Assembly: GCF_002836355.1 (NCBI RefSeq)
Contig: NZ_PJCA01000031.1
Span: 806,001 to 870,000, forward strand
Direction: 5' to 3'
Length of the DNA stretch: 64,000 nt
Source: Moritella sp. Urea-trap-13
Lineage (GTDB): Bacteria > Pseudomonadota > Gammaproteobacteria > Enterobacterales > Moritellaceae
Part shown: positions 1 through 10,031 of the stretch, one piece after another
Numbering within the stretch: position 1 is the first letter of the stretch
How the letters are laid out: each line of letters begins with the position of its first letter
The notes under the pieces: model-generated
Told to the model about the DNA's origin: nothing
Databases searched by the model: none
What the model saw: the letters and a program-made list of their open reading frames with translations, nothing else
Position numbers and translations under genes: made by a program

Positions 1-223
1 CGTCATGTCCTCGGTGCCACTGATAAAAACTAATCAACAATACTTGTAATACATAGTCTTCATCTAGTAACGCTACGTCAATACCACTTTCTAATGCCAC
101 AGCTTCCAATGTTTCTATATCAAAGGAAATACTACCGTCATCATCAAGTTCGAGTCCTAATGAATCAAAACTAATCCCCTCAGGGATACTAATTTCGACT
201 CTAGTTAATGCGGAAATATCCAT
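1..223 (-). CDS. hypothetical acidic protein, N-terminal part (runs off the left edge)
   Basis: Minus-strand reading frame open for 74 codons from an ATG at 221-223 to the window edge, so the C-terminus is missing. The protein starts MDISALTRVEISIPEGI and is acidic (LDDDG, LLDEDY). No signal peptide or membrane segment is visible. An AGGGA Shine-Dalgarno-like run lies 7 nt before the ATG. I do not recognise the family. It lies downstream of clpA on the same strand, about 80 nt away. Confidence 0.55.
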   Translation of the reverse strand, partial: MDISALTRVEISIPEGISFDSLGLELDDDGSISFDIETLEAVALESGIDVALLDEDYVLQVLLISFYQWHRGHD

Positions 224-302
224 ATTGCATTCCCTTTTTAAGTCAAGCATAGTTACAAAGTAACACTAATTCGAAAAAAAACAAGCCTATAGAAACATTC
301 TG

Positions 303-2579
303 TTATTCTGTTTCTGTTGCTGTTACCTTGACATCAGTATAGGTAAAAGTTAACTCATCATCTTTCAACTGAATATCAACAGCGCCTCCATTAGACAGTT
401 TGCCAAACAAGATTTCATTAGCCAAGTTGCGCTTAATTTTATCTTGAATAACACGTGCCATTGGCCTTGCGCCCATGGTTTTATCATAACCTTTATTCGC
501 TAACCATTTACGCGCGTCATTAGACACATTCAAGGCAACTTGTTTATCATCTAACTGTGCTTCCAATTCAACTAAGAATTTATCCACAACCATATGGATA
601 ACATCCATATCCAGGTGATTAAACCAAATAATATTATCAAGGCGATTACGGAACTCAGGTGCAAACAGTTTGTTTACTTCCCCTAATGCATCACTATTAT
701 TATCTTGCTCTTTAAAGCCAATCGATTGACGAACCGTTTCAGTTGCACCAGCATTGGTCGTCATCACTAGAATAATATTACGGAAGTCAGCTTTACGACC
801 ATTATTATCCGTTAATGTACCGTTATCCATCACTTGTAATAACAAGTTAAATACATCTGGATGCGCTTTTTCGATTTCATCAAGTAGTACAACAGCATGT
901 GGTTGCTTGATAACCGCATCCGTTAGCAAGCCGCCTTGATCATAACCAACATAACCAGGAGGCGCACCAATCAAGCGTGATACGGTATGACGTTCCATAT
1001 ACTCAGACATATCAAAACGAATTAACTCAACACCCATGATCTTCGCTAAACGTTGGGTAACCTCTGTTTTACCAACACCAGTCGGACCAGCAAATAAGAA
1101 TGAACCAATTGGTTTTCTCTCTGCGCCTAGGCCAGAACGAGATAAACGTATTGCATCAGTCAGTACTTCAATAGCAGGATCTTGACCAAAGACAACCATT
1201 TTCAGATTACGCTCTAAGTTCTTAAGCACATCGCGGTCATTTGAAGATACTGATTTTTCTGGTATACGTGCCATTTTCGCCACAATCGACTCAATTTCAC
1301 CGACACCAATAGTTTTCTTACGTTTGTCCAATGGTAGCAAACGCTGTTTAGCACCCGCTTCATCCATCACATCAATAGCTTTATCTGGCAATTGACGTTC
1401 ATTAATATACTTAGCAGATAGTTCAGTGGCTGCGCGCAACGCTTTCGCGGTATAGCGTACATCATGATGCTCTTCGTAACGTGATTTTAACCCTTGTAGG
1501 ATCTTCACCGTATCATCGATCGATGGCTCTACAACGTCTACTTTTTGGAAACGTCGTGCTAAAGCACTATCTTTTTCAAAGATTTGACTGTATTCCGAAT
1601 ACGTCGTTGAACCAATACAACGTAATGTACCATTACTGAGTAGCGGCTTAATTAAGTTAGCGGCATCAAGTTGCCCGCCTGACGCAGCGCCCGCACCAAT
1701 GATGGTATGGATCTCATCAATAAATAAAATGGCATCATCGTGTTTTTGTAACTGCTTAAGTAACGACTTAAAGCGTTTTTCAAAATCACCACGATATTTA
1801 GTACCAGCAAGTAAAGCACCAAGATCGAGGGAGAATACTTGAGTATTTTTCATCACATCAGGCACTTCTTCGTTCACGATTCGATATGCAAGGCCTTCGG
1901 CAATCGCGGTTTTACCTACCCCTGCCTCACCAACTAATAATGGATTATTCTTACGGCGGCGACACAAAATTTGAATCGTACGGTTAAGCTCTTCGTCACG
2001 TCCAATAAGTGGATCAATTCGCCCTTCGACTACTAATTTATTTAAGTTAGAAGAAAAGTTTTCAAGTTGTGTCGATTGATCTTCACTGTCATTAACCGCT
2101 TGTTCCGCTGCATCATTATTATCTTCAATACCCGGCTCTTCATCGTTTTTACGGATACCGTGGGAAATAAAGTTAATCACATCGAGACGACTCATACCTG
2201 ATTTTTTCAAAATATAAGCGGCTTGAGATTCTTGTTCACTGAAGATAGCAACAAGTACATTTGCGCCTGTTACTTCATTGTTACCTGAAGATTGAACATG
2301 GAATACCGCACGCTGTAATACTCGCTGAAAACCCAGCGTAGGCTGCGTTTCTCTGTCATCGTCTGACTCAGGTAAAATAGGTGTTGTCTGTTCTAAAAAA
2401 AGAAGTAATTCATCACGAATAGCATCGATATCACCAGAACAGCCTTTAATTGCTTCGCAGGCAGATTTATTACTTAATAGTGAAACCAATAAGTGTTCGA
2501 CCGTCATAAATTCATGACGATTTTCACGTGCAGTTTTAAACGCTTCATTTAGCGTAATTTCTAGATCTTTGCTTAACAT
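303..2579 (-). CDS. clpA: ATP-dependent Clp protease ATP-binding subunit ClpA
   Basis: AAA+ unfoldase that feeds substrates, including N-degron proteins handed over by ClpS, to ClpP in the cytosol. Seen: an N-terminal Clp_N domain ([10 protein letters not shown]); a first AAA module with Walker A GEAGVGKT near residue 217 and Walker B LFIDEIH near 287; a second module with GPTGVGKT near 498 and [11 protein letters not shown]. The SIGF loop near 620 fits the ClpP-docking IGF/L tripeptide. I chose the second ATG (2577-2579): AGGGAG sits 6 nt before it, but abuts the upstream ATG at 2585. This gives 758 aa, the length of the E. coli protein. clpS lies 48 nt upstream on the same strand. No clpP is in the window. 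Confidence 0.97.
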   Translation of the reverse strand: MLSKDLEITLNEAFKTARENRHEFMTVEHLLVSLLSNKSACEAIKGCSGDIDAIRDELLLFLEQTTPILPESDDDRETQPTLGFQRVLQRAVFHVQSSGNNEVTGANVLVAIFSEQESQAAYILKKSGMSRLDVINFISHGIRKNDEEPGIEDNNDAAEQAVNDSEDQSTQLENFSSNLNKLVVEGRIDPLIGRDEELNRTIQILCRRRKNNPLLVGEAGVGKTAIAEGLAYRIVNEEVPDVMKNTQVFSLDLGALLAGTKYRGDFEKRFKSLLKQLQKHDDAILFIDEIHTIIGAGAASGGQLDAANLIKPLLSNGTLRCIGSTTYSEYSQIFEKDSALARRFQKVDVVEPSIDDTVKILQGLKSRYEEHHDVRYTAKALRAATELSAKYINERQLPDKAIDVMDEAGAKQRLLPLDKRKKTIGVGEIESIVAKMARIPEKSVSSNDRDVLKNLERNLKMVVFGQDPAIEVLTDAIRLSRSGLGAERKPIGSFLFAGPTGVGKTEVTQRLAKIMGVELIRFDMSEYMERHTVSRLIGAPPGYVGYDQGGLLTDAVIKQPHAVVLLDEIEKAHPDVFNLLLQVMDNGTLTDNNGRKADFRNIILVMTTNAGATETVRQSIGFKEQDNNSDALGEVNKLFAPEFRNRLDNIIWFNHLDMDVIHMVVDKFLVELEAQLDDKQVALNVSNDARKWLANKGYDKTMGARPMARVIQDKIKRNLANEILFGKLSNGGAVDIQLKDDELTFTYTDVKVTATETE

Positions 2580-2627
2580 AGGCATCTCCCTATAACTACG
2601 TGTTGCGTAATATTGCCAGCATTACGC

Positions 2628-2942
2628 TTATGCTTGTTCCATGGTACATAATAAGGACTGTTCGCTGTCTTTCGCATATTGCATCACCTGTGATACTTTT
2701 GTCTCGGCTATCTCAGCAGTAAATACACCACAAACCCCCCTGCCCCGATAATGCACAGTTAACATGATTTGGTTAGCCTTATCTATATCCATAGAAAAAA
2801 ACTTTTGCAGTACATCTACAACGAAATCCATTGGAGTATAGTCATCATTAATCAAAAACACTTTGTAAAATGAAGGTGGTTTGAGTTCGAGCTCACTTTC
2901 TATACTTGTTTTGAAATCAATCAGTTCATCTAACTTACTCAT
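2628..2942 (-). CDS. clpS: ClpS, N-degron adaptor for ClpAP
   Basis: 104-aa adaptor that binds N-end-rule residues and delivers substrates to the ClpA N-domain. The core [17 protein letters not shown] has the conserved N-D-D (residues 32-34) of the N-degron pocket. H64 in TVHYRGRG matches the pocket histidine of ClpS. The first 20 residues form the acidic, flexible N-terminal extension. It is transcribed ahead of clpA and divergently from cspD, the usual gammaproteobacterial layout. The 264-nt gap to cspD holds the divergent promoters; I could not place them confidently. Confidence 0.96.
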   Translation of the reverse strand: MSKLDELIDFKTSIESELELKPPSFYKVFLINDDYTPMDFVVDVLQKFFSMDIDKANQIMLTVHYRGRGVCGVFTAEIAETKVSQVMQYAKDSEQSLLCTMEQA

Positions 2943-3206
2943 AATTCTATCTTAGTACCTATCACAGATTTGGGCTAATAACTTTCAACCTTTCGACTAA
3001 GTTTACCCCATTTTAATCATTTTTAGGAATATTAACTTGACTATAGCAGCGAATAAACTAAATTTATTAACAAGATGTGCAATATAGTTAACATTTATGC
3101 AACTAGGTATGTTGTTCGTTATATACATCTATAACCTCTTAGACTTAAAAGGGGAGATACAGTTCAGTAATCAAACAATTTGCAATTACAGAAAGGATGC
3201 AGAGGT

Positions 3207-3428
3207 ATGGCAACCGGTACGGTTAAGTGGTTCAATAATGCAAAAGGATTCGGTTTCATTTGCCCTGAGTCTGGAGGTGATGATGTGTTCGCACATTTTT
3301 CAATCATACAGATGGATGGATACCGCACATTAAAGGCGGGACAAATGGTAGATTATGAAATAGACGAAGGGCCAAAAGGCTCCCACGCTATTTCGATTTC
3401 AGCACATGAGGCAAGCGAAATAAAATAA
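3207..3428 (+). CDS. cspD: cold-shock-domain protein CspD
   Basis: 73-aa single cold-shock domain. RNP1 (KGFGFI) and RNP2 (VFAHF) are intact, and the stretch TVKWFNNAKGFGFICPESGG is close to E. coli CspD. CspD is known as a single-stranded-nucleic-acid binder that inhibits replication in stationary phase. The identification rests on similarity to CspD rather than CspA and on the position opposite clpS-clpA. The start is the ATG at 3207: GAAAGGA at 3191-3197 is 9 nt upstream. The frame extends upstream to a TTG at 3180, but nothing supports that start. Confidence 0.93.
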   Translation: MATGTVKWFNNAKGFGFICPESGGDDVFAHFSIIQMDGYRTLKAGQMVDYEIDEGPKGSHAISISAHEASEIK

Positions 3429-3445
3429 CCTATTCTCTTTGGATA

Positions 3446-3470
3446 AAAAGCAGCTTGGCTGCTTTTATTT
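3446..3470. terminator. bidirectional terminator between cspD and tamB
   Basis: Perfect 9-bp stem AAAAGCAGC / GCTGCTTTT with a 3-nt loop. It is followed by T-rich sequence on the plus strand and, reading the other way, by a T run. It sits 18 nt after the cspD stop and about 60 nt after the tamB stop, so it can serve both convergent genes. Confidence 0.8.
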
Positions 3471-3531
3471 TCCCCGTTGTTTATATAAATAATTAATGCG
3501 TACAGCTAATATAAATAACAACTATAAATAG

Positions 3532-6500
3532 CTAACGGCTAAATTTGTAATAGATATCCACAGCACTATCGACACCACTCACCAACTCGATATAAAGCTT
3601 TGGTAAGATCTCGTATCGTACAATAACTTCACTCAGTGCTGAGAATATGCCGATTCCGTAGCGGATTTGGACGCCAGGTAATACGTAACCACTCATTTCA
3701 ACGCGAGTATCACTTCCTTGCCCTTGCGTATCAATGGCAAAATCTTTAACCCCTAACGTATCACCGACAAACCCGATAACCCCCTCACCTTGACCAAGAC
3801 TTGAGCTAATAAGCAATGTCTTAATCACGTCATCTTGACTGGTCTCATCTTCAGAACCGATATCGCGCCCACGTAATAAATACGAAATCATGCGTGTCTG
3901 TTCCATTTCTGGTTCTGAAAATATAGTAAATATCGGTTTTTTAGCGGGACCAATAAGGCGCACCCCAACAATAACATTATCTTCAGTCAATTCGGTATTC
4001 CGTATCGCTTCAACATTAATGAGCGGATTATCTACCGAGCCAGAGAACACAACTTGGCCCTGACGAATATAAAGATCTTGTCCAAACGAACGATAACGGC
4101 CATTTTCAAACTGCAACATACCGTCAGAAAACAAGTTGCCATCTTTATCAAGCACTATGCTTACAGCGCCCGTTATATTAGATTGAAGACCAAAAGAATT
4201 GATTTTCACGTCGTCTAACAGCTTTATATTCACTTTAATATCAAGTGGATAAGATTGGTAATCAATAACGTTATCGGCATCAATAATAATGACATCACTA
4301 GAAACTTGGATAGCACTTTGCGGTAATTTCTCGACTTTGATTAATGCATACGGTATGACAATATCACCCGTAATTTTAGCGCCAGCGTCATTTCCTTCGA
4401 TTTTAATTTTAGGACTGAAATGTAATTTCACACCCTTATTGTCATCAAACTCAAAATTATCACCGTGGAGCAGCACTTCATAGCTGAGCGACTCTCCCCA
4501 AGCAAGGCTACCAACGATCTTCGCAACACCGCGTCCTGAGTTCGTAGTACCGGTAATACTTGCGTTTTGACCACTCGACTCAATATTAAATTGAAAACTT
4601 TCGAGTGTGACAGGTAATTCGTCACCCGCTAAATAGCCATTGTTAACATTAAACTGACCAATAACTTCAGGTTTATCTAGCGTGCCACCGATAATACCTG
4701 CACCAGAAACAACACCATTAAGTACGTCTATCTGGTAAATCAAGGGTTCAATAAAGGCCAGATCAATATCAATGATATTTATATCACCGCTCAACTCTCG
4801 TTTAGTGAATATATCATCAATACGAAGGTCAGCAGTCACGCCCCCCAACTCACGGGATTTAATATTCGCTTTTACTGACAAGCTAGACTCATCTAAGCCG
4901 ACTTTCATTGTTAGTGTTTCAAAATTGGCAGCATTACTTTTTCCTTGATTATAAATAAGCGCTGAACCATTAATGATGCTCAATTCAGAATTTAATTGTA
5001 ACGGTAGATCTTTACCCCATGACACTCTACTCGCAATGTTAAGTAAACCTTCAACCTCAAGATTATTCGCCGTTTCTAAGCCCAATTTATTAATGTCATA
5101 GTCGTGTAACTGAAATTCAAATTTATCGGTTTTCTCAAGTTTGCCATCAAAACCCAAACAGAGGGTGGCTTGTTTTTCATTCCAGCAATGTTGTGCAACA
5201 GAAAGGTAATTATCTGTATTTACATAAGAAAGTTGTACATTGGGATCTATTATCCAGTCACCATATTCAGTATTAATACGTCCCTGACTGACCTTGCCTA
5301 GCCAAGTATCCCCCTGCCAAGCACCAATTAACTTAATCAACGCATTGTTGTTATCATTTTCAACATTGAGGCTGATTGCATTGCTATTTTTATTTGCAGT
5401 ATAATCTAACGCAATTTTATCTATCACTTGTTCAGCAATGATTAACTCTTCAGCCGACAAGGAAATAACACCTTCTGGACGCGCCGTTAAGCTCATTCGC
5501 CCAGTAAAATCAGCACGCTTTAATGTATCAGCCGCAAATGATACGTTATCGGTAAACAAATCGAAATTTAGCCAAGGCAGTGTTTTATTACCTATGACGG
5601 TAAAATAACCAAATCCACTCCCTTTACTGCCAGTTAGATAAGGTGTAAACGATTTTATATCGACCTCTCCCCCTAACTTAAATTGCTCATTGATAATCCC
5701 GTCGAGCCTTATTGAGTCCTCGCCACGGGAAAGTGAAAAGCTATTTAAATGCCAATCGAGATCTTGATTAAACGTGAGTTGCCCTTGCAATGTTACTGGA
5801 TAACCTTCCACCTCGGCGTCAAGATTAATATCATGGACATCAACCAGCCAATCATTATTCGCTTCAGGATCAAGTTTAAAATCAACGCTTGCATAGCCAC
5901 TTGGCTGTAACTTGACCTCTGACCAATACTTATCTAAATGCACACCTTTAGTGGTTATTTTACTATTAACCGTAAAGCCATCCGTCCAATTCACGCGTCC
6001 GGAAGCAGAAGCAATTCCGCCCAAGGTTTTGGCTTTTATTTGTGAAAAAGTTAACCCTTGCAAGTTGCCTTTAGCTATTGCCTCAATATCCAAAGCTGGC
6101 GCATTATCAATGTCTAACAATCCTGAGATGGTCATATCGTAAGCGTCGAGATCACCTGTTACTGATAATTTTCCATCCGTGGTTTGCATATATGCTGGGG
6201 CCAGTAACGGCCAGTTTAAATGACGCCAATTAACATCAATCGTAAACGGTAAACTAGGTTGTAATGGCGCTAACACAGCAACAACATTGGTATTGATCGT
6301 GCCTTCCGTGTTGAGAGTAAGCTTGATGTTATCAAGGCTACCAACCGCGGTTGCATCCACAACAAGTTGCTTCAATAATTCAGGTTGTTTGAGTGTCGCC
6401 TTAGCACTGAGATATAAAGGGTAATCACGTTGTAATACGATACTGCCTTTAATATTTGTATCAGCCTGCGGCATATCTACAATAAGTTTATCTATCTGAA

Positions 6501-7317
6501 CTTCACCGGCATCAATAAAACCAATTAAGTCGATTGAATTGAAATCTAAGAATAGATCATTAACTTGCAGTTTAGATTGAGTCAATTGAGCATCAAAAAC
6601 ATCGACACGTAACGGAATCGCAACTTGATACAGCGAAAATTCGTTGAGGAGTGCAGAAACGGCGGTTAATTGTTCATTGTTTGTCTCTGCAGCTTTCGAC
6701 TCATCAGTAACGCCAGTATCGTTATTTGCTGACTCAGTTAATACTTGGACAAAGACATTGGCGGTTTTCAGCTCGGTAACTGAGATATCCCTACCAGATA
6801 GATTGACCGAACCTTGCAAACGGTCTGCACGAACTTTAGTCGTGGCTATATCAACATCAATATTGTGAATATCGATGTTTGAGACACTAATTAACAGCGG
6901 AATATATAATTGCCAATCATTGTTTTTGATCTGTCCATCAAGCTCCGCAATACGTGTTAAAGCGTCATCGAGGGCAATACCGAACTGTGTGCTAGGTTCT
7001 TCTTCAAGAGGCATAAAGTAACTTACAGAGTCCGCATTAATCGAATTAACACAGACCTCAGCACCAAACAAACAGGATAAATCGATATCGTAATCTAAAT
7101 CTGTGATGGTAAGCTGAAGCAGCTCGCCTTGCCAGTCTATCTCTTGCCAATGTGCCTGATTAAATAAAGACCCACTTTCGAGTACCAGATGAAGCGGTAA
7201 CGCGGTTTTATTTAACTTCGCAATAATGTATTGGTTACCGGTATGAGTACCAAACAAAGCCATCACGCAGCCAATGATGAATACCATTAAAATAATAAAT
7301 AATTGCAGAACACGCAT
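3532..7317 (-). CDS. tamB: TamB, inner-membrane-anchored translocation/assembly module subunit
   Basis: 1261 aa, about the length of E. coli TamB (1259). An N-terminal signal anchor (LFIILMVFIIGCVMALFG) is followed by a very long beta-rich, repetitive periplasmic region of AsmA-like type. The C-terminal TamB/DUF490 domain covers roughly the last 350 residues and ends in an aromatic strand (DIYYKFSR). TamB spans the periplasm, contacts the TamA barrel, and is also implicated in anterograde phospholipid transport. The ATG overlaps the tamA stop by one base (TAATG), so the two are translationally coupled. Confidence 0.95.
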   Translation of the reverse strand: MRVLQLFIILMVFIIGCVMALFGTHTGNQYIIAKLNKTALPLHLVLESGSLFNQAHWQEIDWQGELLQLTITDLDYDIDLSCLFGAEVCVNSINADSVSYFMPLEEEPSTQFGIALDDALTRIAELDGQIKNNDWQLYIPLLISVSNIDIHNIDVDIATTKVRADRLQGSVNLSGRDISVTELKTANVFVQVLTESANNDTGVTDESKAAETNNEQLTAVSALLNEFSLYQVAIPLRVDVFDAQLTQSKLQVNDLFLDFNSIDLIGFIDAGEVQIDKLIVDMPQADTNIKGSIVLQRDYPLYLSAKATLKQPELLKQLVVDATAVGSLDNIKLTLNTEGTINTNVVAVLAPLQPSLPFTIDVNWRHLNWPLLAPAYMQTTDGKLSVTGDLDAYDMTISGLLDIDNAPALDIEAIAKGNLQGLTFSQIKAKTLGGIASASGRVNWTDGFTVNSKITTKGVHLDKYWSEVKLQPSGYASVDFKLDPEANNDWLVDVHDINLDAEVEGYPVTLQGQLTFNQDLDWHLNSFSLSRGEDSIRLDGIINEQFKLGGEVDIKSFTPYLTGSKGSGFGYFTVIGNKTLPWLNFDLFTDNVSFAADTLKRADFTGRMSLTARPEGVISLSAEELIIAEQVIDKIALDYTANKNSNAISLNVENDNNNALIKLIGAWQGDTWLGKVSQGRINTEYGDWIIDPNVQLSYVNTDNYLSVAQHCWNEKQATLCLGFDGKLEKTDKFEFQLHDYDINKLGLETANNLEVEGLLNIASRVSWGKDLPLQLNSELSIINGSALIYNQGKSNAANFETLTMKVGLDESSLSVKANIKSRELGGVTADLRIDDIFTKRELSGDINIIDIDLAFIEPLIYQIDVLNGVVSGAGIIGGTLDKPEVIGQFNVNNGYLAGDELPVTLESFQFNIESSGQNASITGTTNSGRGVAKIVGSLAWGESLSYEVLLHGDNFEFDDNKGVKLHFSPKIKIEGNDAGAKITGDIVIPYALIKVEKLPQSAIQVSSDVIIIDADNVIDYQSYPLDIKVNIKLLDDVKINSFGLQSNITGAVSIVLDKDGNLFSDGMLQFENGRYRSFGQDLYIRQGQVVFSGSVDNPLINVEAIRNTELTEDNVIVGVRLIGPAKKPIFTIFSEPEMEQTRMISYLLRGRDIGSEDETSQDDVIKTLLISSSLGQGEGVIGFVGDTLGVKDFAIDTQGQGSDTRVEMSGYVLPGVQIRYGIGIFSALSEVIVRYEILPKLYIELVSGVDSAVDIYYKFSR

Positions 7318-9050
7318 TACAATTCCGGTCCAATGTATAAGTGAAAAGTGTACTTGGTATCAGTAACTGTATTCATAGGCACTGCAAAATCAAGTTTAAC
7401 CGGCCCGATAGGTGTCATCCAACGAATTCCGGTACCGATACCTAGGCTCATTGGTTCTGAGAAATCATTCGTTGAAGTCCCTGCGTCAGCAAAAAAACCA
7501 ATACGCCATTTCTCGGCAAACTGATAGCCGTATTCAAGCGAACCAACCGTTAAATAACGCCCACCAATGTAGGCATCTGCGTCATCCACAGGGGTAACAG
7601 TTTCATAGTCATAACCACGAATACTCTGGCTACCACCAGCAAAGAAACGCATTGAAGCAGGTACACTTTCTATTTCATCGACATAAATAGCACCAAGATC
7701 CACACGCGAGGTAAAGAAATGCGTTCTATTAATAGAGCGTAAATATTTAGTTCTACTTTGTACTTTAATCATTTCAGTGTCAGCGCCCCAAATAGGGCTC
7801 GCCACTTCAAAACTAAACAATTGCTGATTTCCCCAATAAGGGTCAACGCCGCCGCGTTGCTTAGTTCTCGCAAAACTGACACCCGGTAGTATCATAATAC
7901 TACTATCGGTTTGACTAGCCTGAGTAAAATCTTCTTGTTCTACTTTAACAAACCAAGTTCGTAACCACTTTGATTCGAGCTCAAATTGGCGTTGTAATTG
8001 AAAAGTAAATAATTTACTTTTGGTATCTTTATTGTCCTTACGCTGAAAACCAAACTGCACTTTGGCGATGTTGGTAATTGGATCTTCAATCGGTATATTA
8101 TAGTTTAATGTAAACTCTTGCTGCACTGTCGAGTATTCAACATCAGCAGAAATACTATCACCACGGCTATTAATCCAAGGTTTTTTCCAACCTAATGAGC
8201 CCCTAACACCAACGTCACTCAAATAACCAACACCGACCTCATAGGTATTACTCGGGTGGTTAATCACCGTAATAATTATTGGGACTTGACCGTCTTTTCT
8301 AGAATTTAAGTCAGGCGCTACCGATGCTGACTGAAAATAACGACTGTTAAACAAGGCTAAGCTGTATTCGGCAACCAAATGTGACTCAAATTCTTGCCCT
8401 ACTTTAAAGGTTGCTAACTCAGAGACAATTGACGCTGATTTAGTTTGGTTAGATAACACGGATTCACCAAATACATAGCGTTGTTTACTATCAAAGATAA
8501 GATCAATATCTGCTAGATTCTTTTTAATACTGACTCGGACTTCACTTTTTTGCCATTTACCATCAAAGTAACCCCGTGCGAGGGCAAGCTTAGTTATATC
8601 CGCTTTAAATTTGTCATAATTTTGATGGGATAAATTGCCACCGGAGGTAAGCGGCATGGTATTGAGTAATTTTAAGAACATGGGATCAGCACTCGCGTCC
8701 CCGTTAACCTGAATGTTAACGTTGGCAAGTTTCACCCTTTGACCAAGCTTAATATCGACAAACACGAGCAGATCATCGTCATCCAGCGTAAGGTTAATCG
8801 CTATTTTGGGAGCATAAAAGCCGTATACTTGAATGGATTCAATGATGTTTTTTCGAACTTTAGATTCAAAATAACTGTAGTTATTACCTTTGGGAATAGA
8901 AATTGTCGACAGATAAGAATTGACGTTGTCTTCGATATCGCCAGAGACACCTTTAAGATCAAAATCAACACTTGAGACAGCGAACACAACAGGAGAAAAA
9001 ACCGAAGAATATAAAACAAGAAACAATGCAAATAGCGTTGATAATTTCAC
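7317..9050 (-). CDS. tamA: TamA, outer-membrane Omp85-family barrel
   Basis: Omp85 protein: signal peptide (FALFLVLYSSVFSPVVFA), N-terminal POTRA repeats (about residues 25-260), then a 16-strand-type Bac_surface_Ag barrel. The loop motif SIRGYDYETVTP corresponds to the RGY/F lid loop. It works with TamB in outer-membrane assembly. The frame opens at a GTG at 9101 with no ribosome-binding site. I prefer the GTG at 9050: AAGG lies 9 nt upstream, the signal peptide then begins MKLSTLF, and the length becomes 577 aa, as in E. coli. Confidence 0.93.
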   Translation of the reverse strand: MKLSTLFALFLVLYSSVFSPVVFAVSSVDFDLKGVSGDIEDNVNSYLSTISIPKGNNYSYFESKVRKNIIESIQVYGFYAPKIAINLTLDDDDLLVFVDIKLGQRVKLANVNIQVNGDASADPMFLKLLNTMPLTSGGNLSHQNYDKFKADITKLALARGYFDGKWQKSEVRVSIKKNLADIDLIFDSKQRYVFGESVLSNQTKSASIVSELATFKVGQEFESHLVAEYSLALFNSRYFQSASVAPDLNSRKDGQVPIIITVINHPSNTYEVGVGYLSDVGVRGSLGWKKPWINSRGDSISADVEYSTVQQEFTLNYNIPIEDPITNIAKVQFGFQRKDNKDTKSKLFTFQLQRQFELESKWLRTWFVKVEQEDFTQASQTDSSIMILPGVSFARTKQRGGVDPYWGNQQLFSFEVASPIWGADTEMIKVQSRTKYLRSINRTHFFTSRVDLGAIYVDEIESVPASMRFFAGGSQSIRGYDYETVTPVDDADAYIGGRYLTVGSLEYGYQFAEKWRIGFFADAGTSTNDFSEPMSLGIGTGIRWMTPIGPVKLDFAVPMNTVTDTKYTFHLYIGPEL

Positions 9051-9141
9051 TAACTGAGACCTTAACTTAGCACAGTTCAAATAAAGAATCGTACTTTCCA
9101 CGTAAAGGAAAATGATGAATTACAGATTAGTCTAATTAATA

Positions 9142-9178
9142 TAAAAAAACAATGGCGTAGTATTGACTACACCATTGT
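9142..9178 (-). terminator. terminator downstream of the deoxynucleoside kinase
   Basis: On the minus strand ACAATGG-GTAGT pairs with ACTAC-CCATTGT (one internal mismatch) and is followed by T7. It starts 8 nt after the kinase stop codon. It separates the kinase transcript from tamA. Confidence 0.8.
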
Positions 9179-9185
9179 ATTTCAA

Positions 9186-9824
9186 CTAAATGCCCTCGCT
9201 AATAATGCGTTTAGCTAGCGTAGTTGGGCAACCAAAATCTGTCCAATCTTCAGTCAGTAAAACGGTGTCATATTTACGGCAGATATGCGGTAAGAATGTA
9301 TCATGGCAATCAGAAATTAACTGAAGATAATCACGTGGCGTACCTTGCTCGGCATCACGCGCACGTGAAAGCATACGGCTATAAGCGGTTTCAGCTTCAC
9401 AGCGTAGATATACCACAGCAGATACACGCGGGTAATCTTTCAATTTAGTTTGAATGTCATAATAATAATCAAGATCTTTGCCATCAGGGCGACAAGCTTC
9501 TGCTAGATTCGCTTGGCAGAAAACCAGATCAGAAAATAATGAGCGCTCAATAATGTAATTGAACGTAGGATCTAAGTCTTTACAGATATCCGATCTTTTA
9601 TTGGTAATGTAGCGCTGAAATTCAATACGGCGTGTAGCATCAACCGTAAACGCTTGTAGTAAGCGTTGGAATTCAGGGTCTGAATCAACATCTTCTAAAA
9701 TTAACTGCCAGTTAGCGTTGTCATTTTCTGTTAATTCTTTAGCCAGTAAAGGCAGTAATGTTGACTTACCAACACCTATATTACCTTCAATTGCGACTAG
9801 TTTAAACGTTTGCTCATTACTCAT
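9186..9824 (-). CDS. deoxynucleoside kinase (dAK/dGK/dCK family)
   Basis: 212-aa salvage kinase that phosphorylates deoxyribonucleosides with ATP. The P-loop GNIGVGKS is at residues 14-21. The ERSLFSD block (93-99) matches the family's ERS nucleoside-binding motif. The lid is arginine-rich (RMLSRARDAEQG, about 147-158). E44 in LILEDV is a plausible catalytic acid. Substrate preference cannot be read from the sequence. The gene has its own promoter and terminator, so it appears monocistronic. Such kinases are less common in gammaproteobacteria than in Firmicutes. Confidence 0.88.
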   Translation of the reverse strand: MSNEQTFKLVAIEGNIGVGKSTLLPLLAKELTENDNANWQLILEDVDSDPEFQRLLQAFTVDATRRIEFQRYITNKRSDICKDLDPTFNYIIERSLFSDLVFCQANLAEACRPDGKDLDYYYDIQTKLKDYPRVSAVVYLRCEAETAYSRMLSRARDAEQGTPRDYLQLISDCHDTFLPHICRKYDTVLLTEDWTDFGCPTTLAKRIISEGI

Positions 9825-9857
9825 TATAAAACCTATGATGCTAGTATAAGCGCCGGA

Positions 9858-9866
9858 TTATAGCAT
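9858..9866 (-). promoter_or_regulatory. extended -10 promoter for the deoxynucleoside kinase
   Basis: On the minus strand TGCTATAAT is a perfect extended -10 (TGnTATAAT). A weak -35-like TTGGAA lies 15 nt upstream. The predicted start is about 25 nt before the ATG at 9824. Confidence 0.55.
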
Positions 9867-9982
9867 ATTGATAGTGTGTTCCAAGCTCAACCTTGTTTAA
9901 CATCTAAACAATTTATTCGATTTATCGGGAAAATTTTATCTGTTAACGTAAATCATACATTCACCTAAGTTATTTATTCCTG

Positions 9983-9988
9983 TATAAT
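9983..9988 (+). promoter_or_regulatory. -10 element upstream of the RhlE-type helicase
   Basis: Consensus TATAAT at 9983-9988, with only a poor -35 (TTCACC) 17 nt upstream. The short leader contains GGCATATTGCC, a small hairpin, and an AGGA Shine-Dalgarno at 10022-10025, 6 nt before the ATG. Confidence 0.45.
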
Positions 9989-10031
9989 ATGCCGCCTAAT
10001 GAGGCATATTGCCTAACTGCTAGGATATTCA

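Noticed and set aside
3097-3333. Plus-strand open frame covering the start of cspD in another frame
   Set aside because: It overlaps the unmistakable cold-shock domain, and its translation shows no family features.
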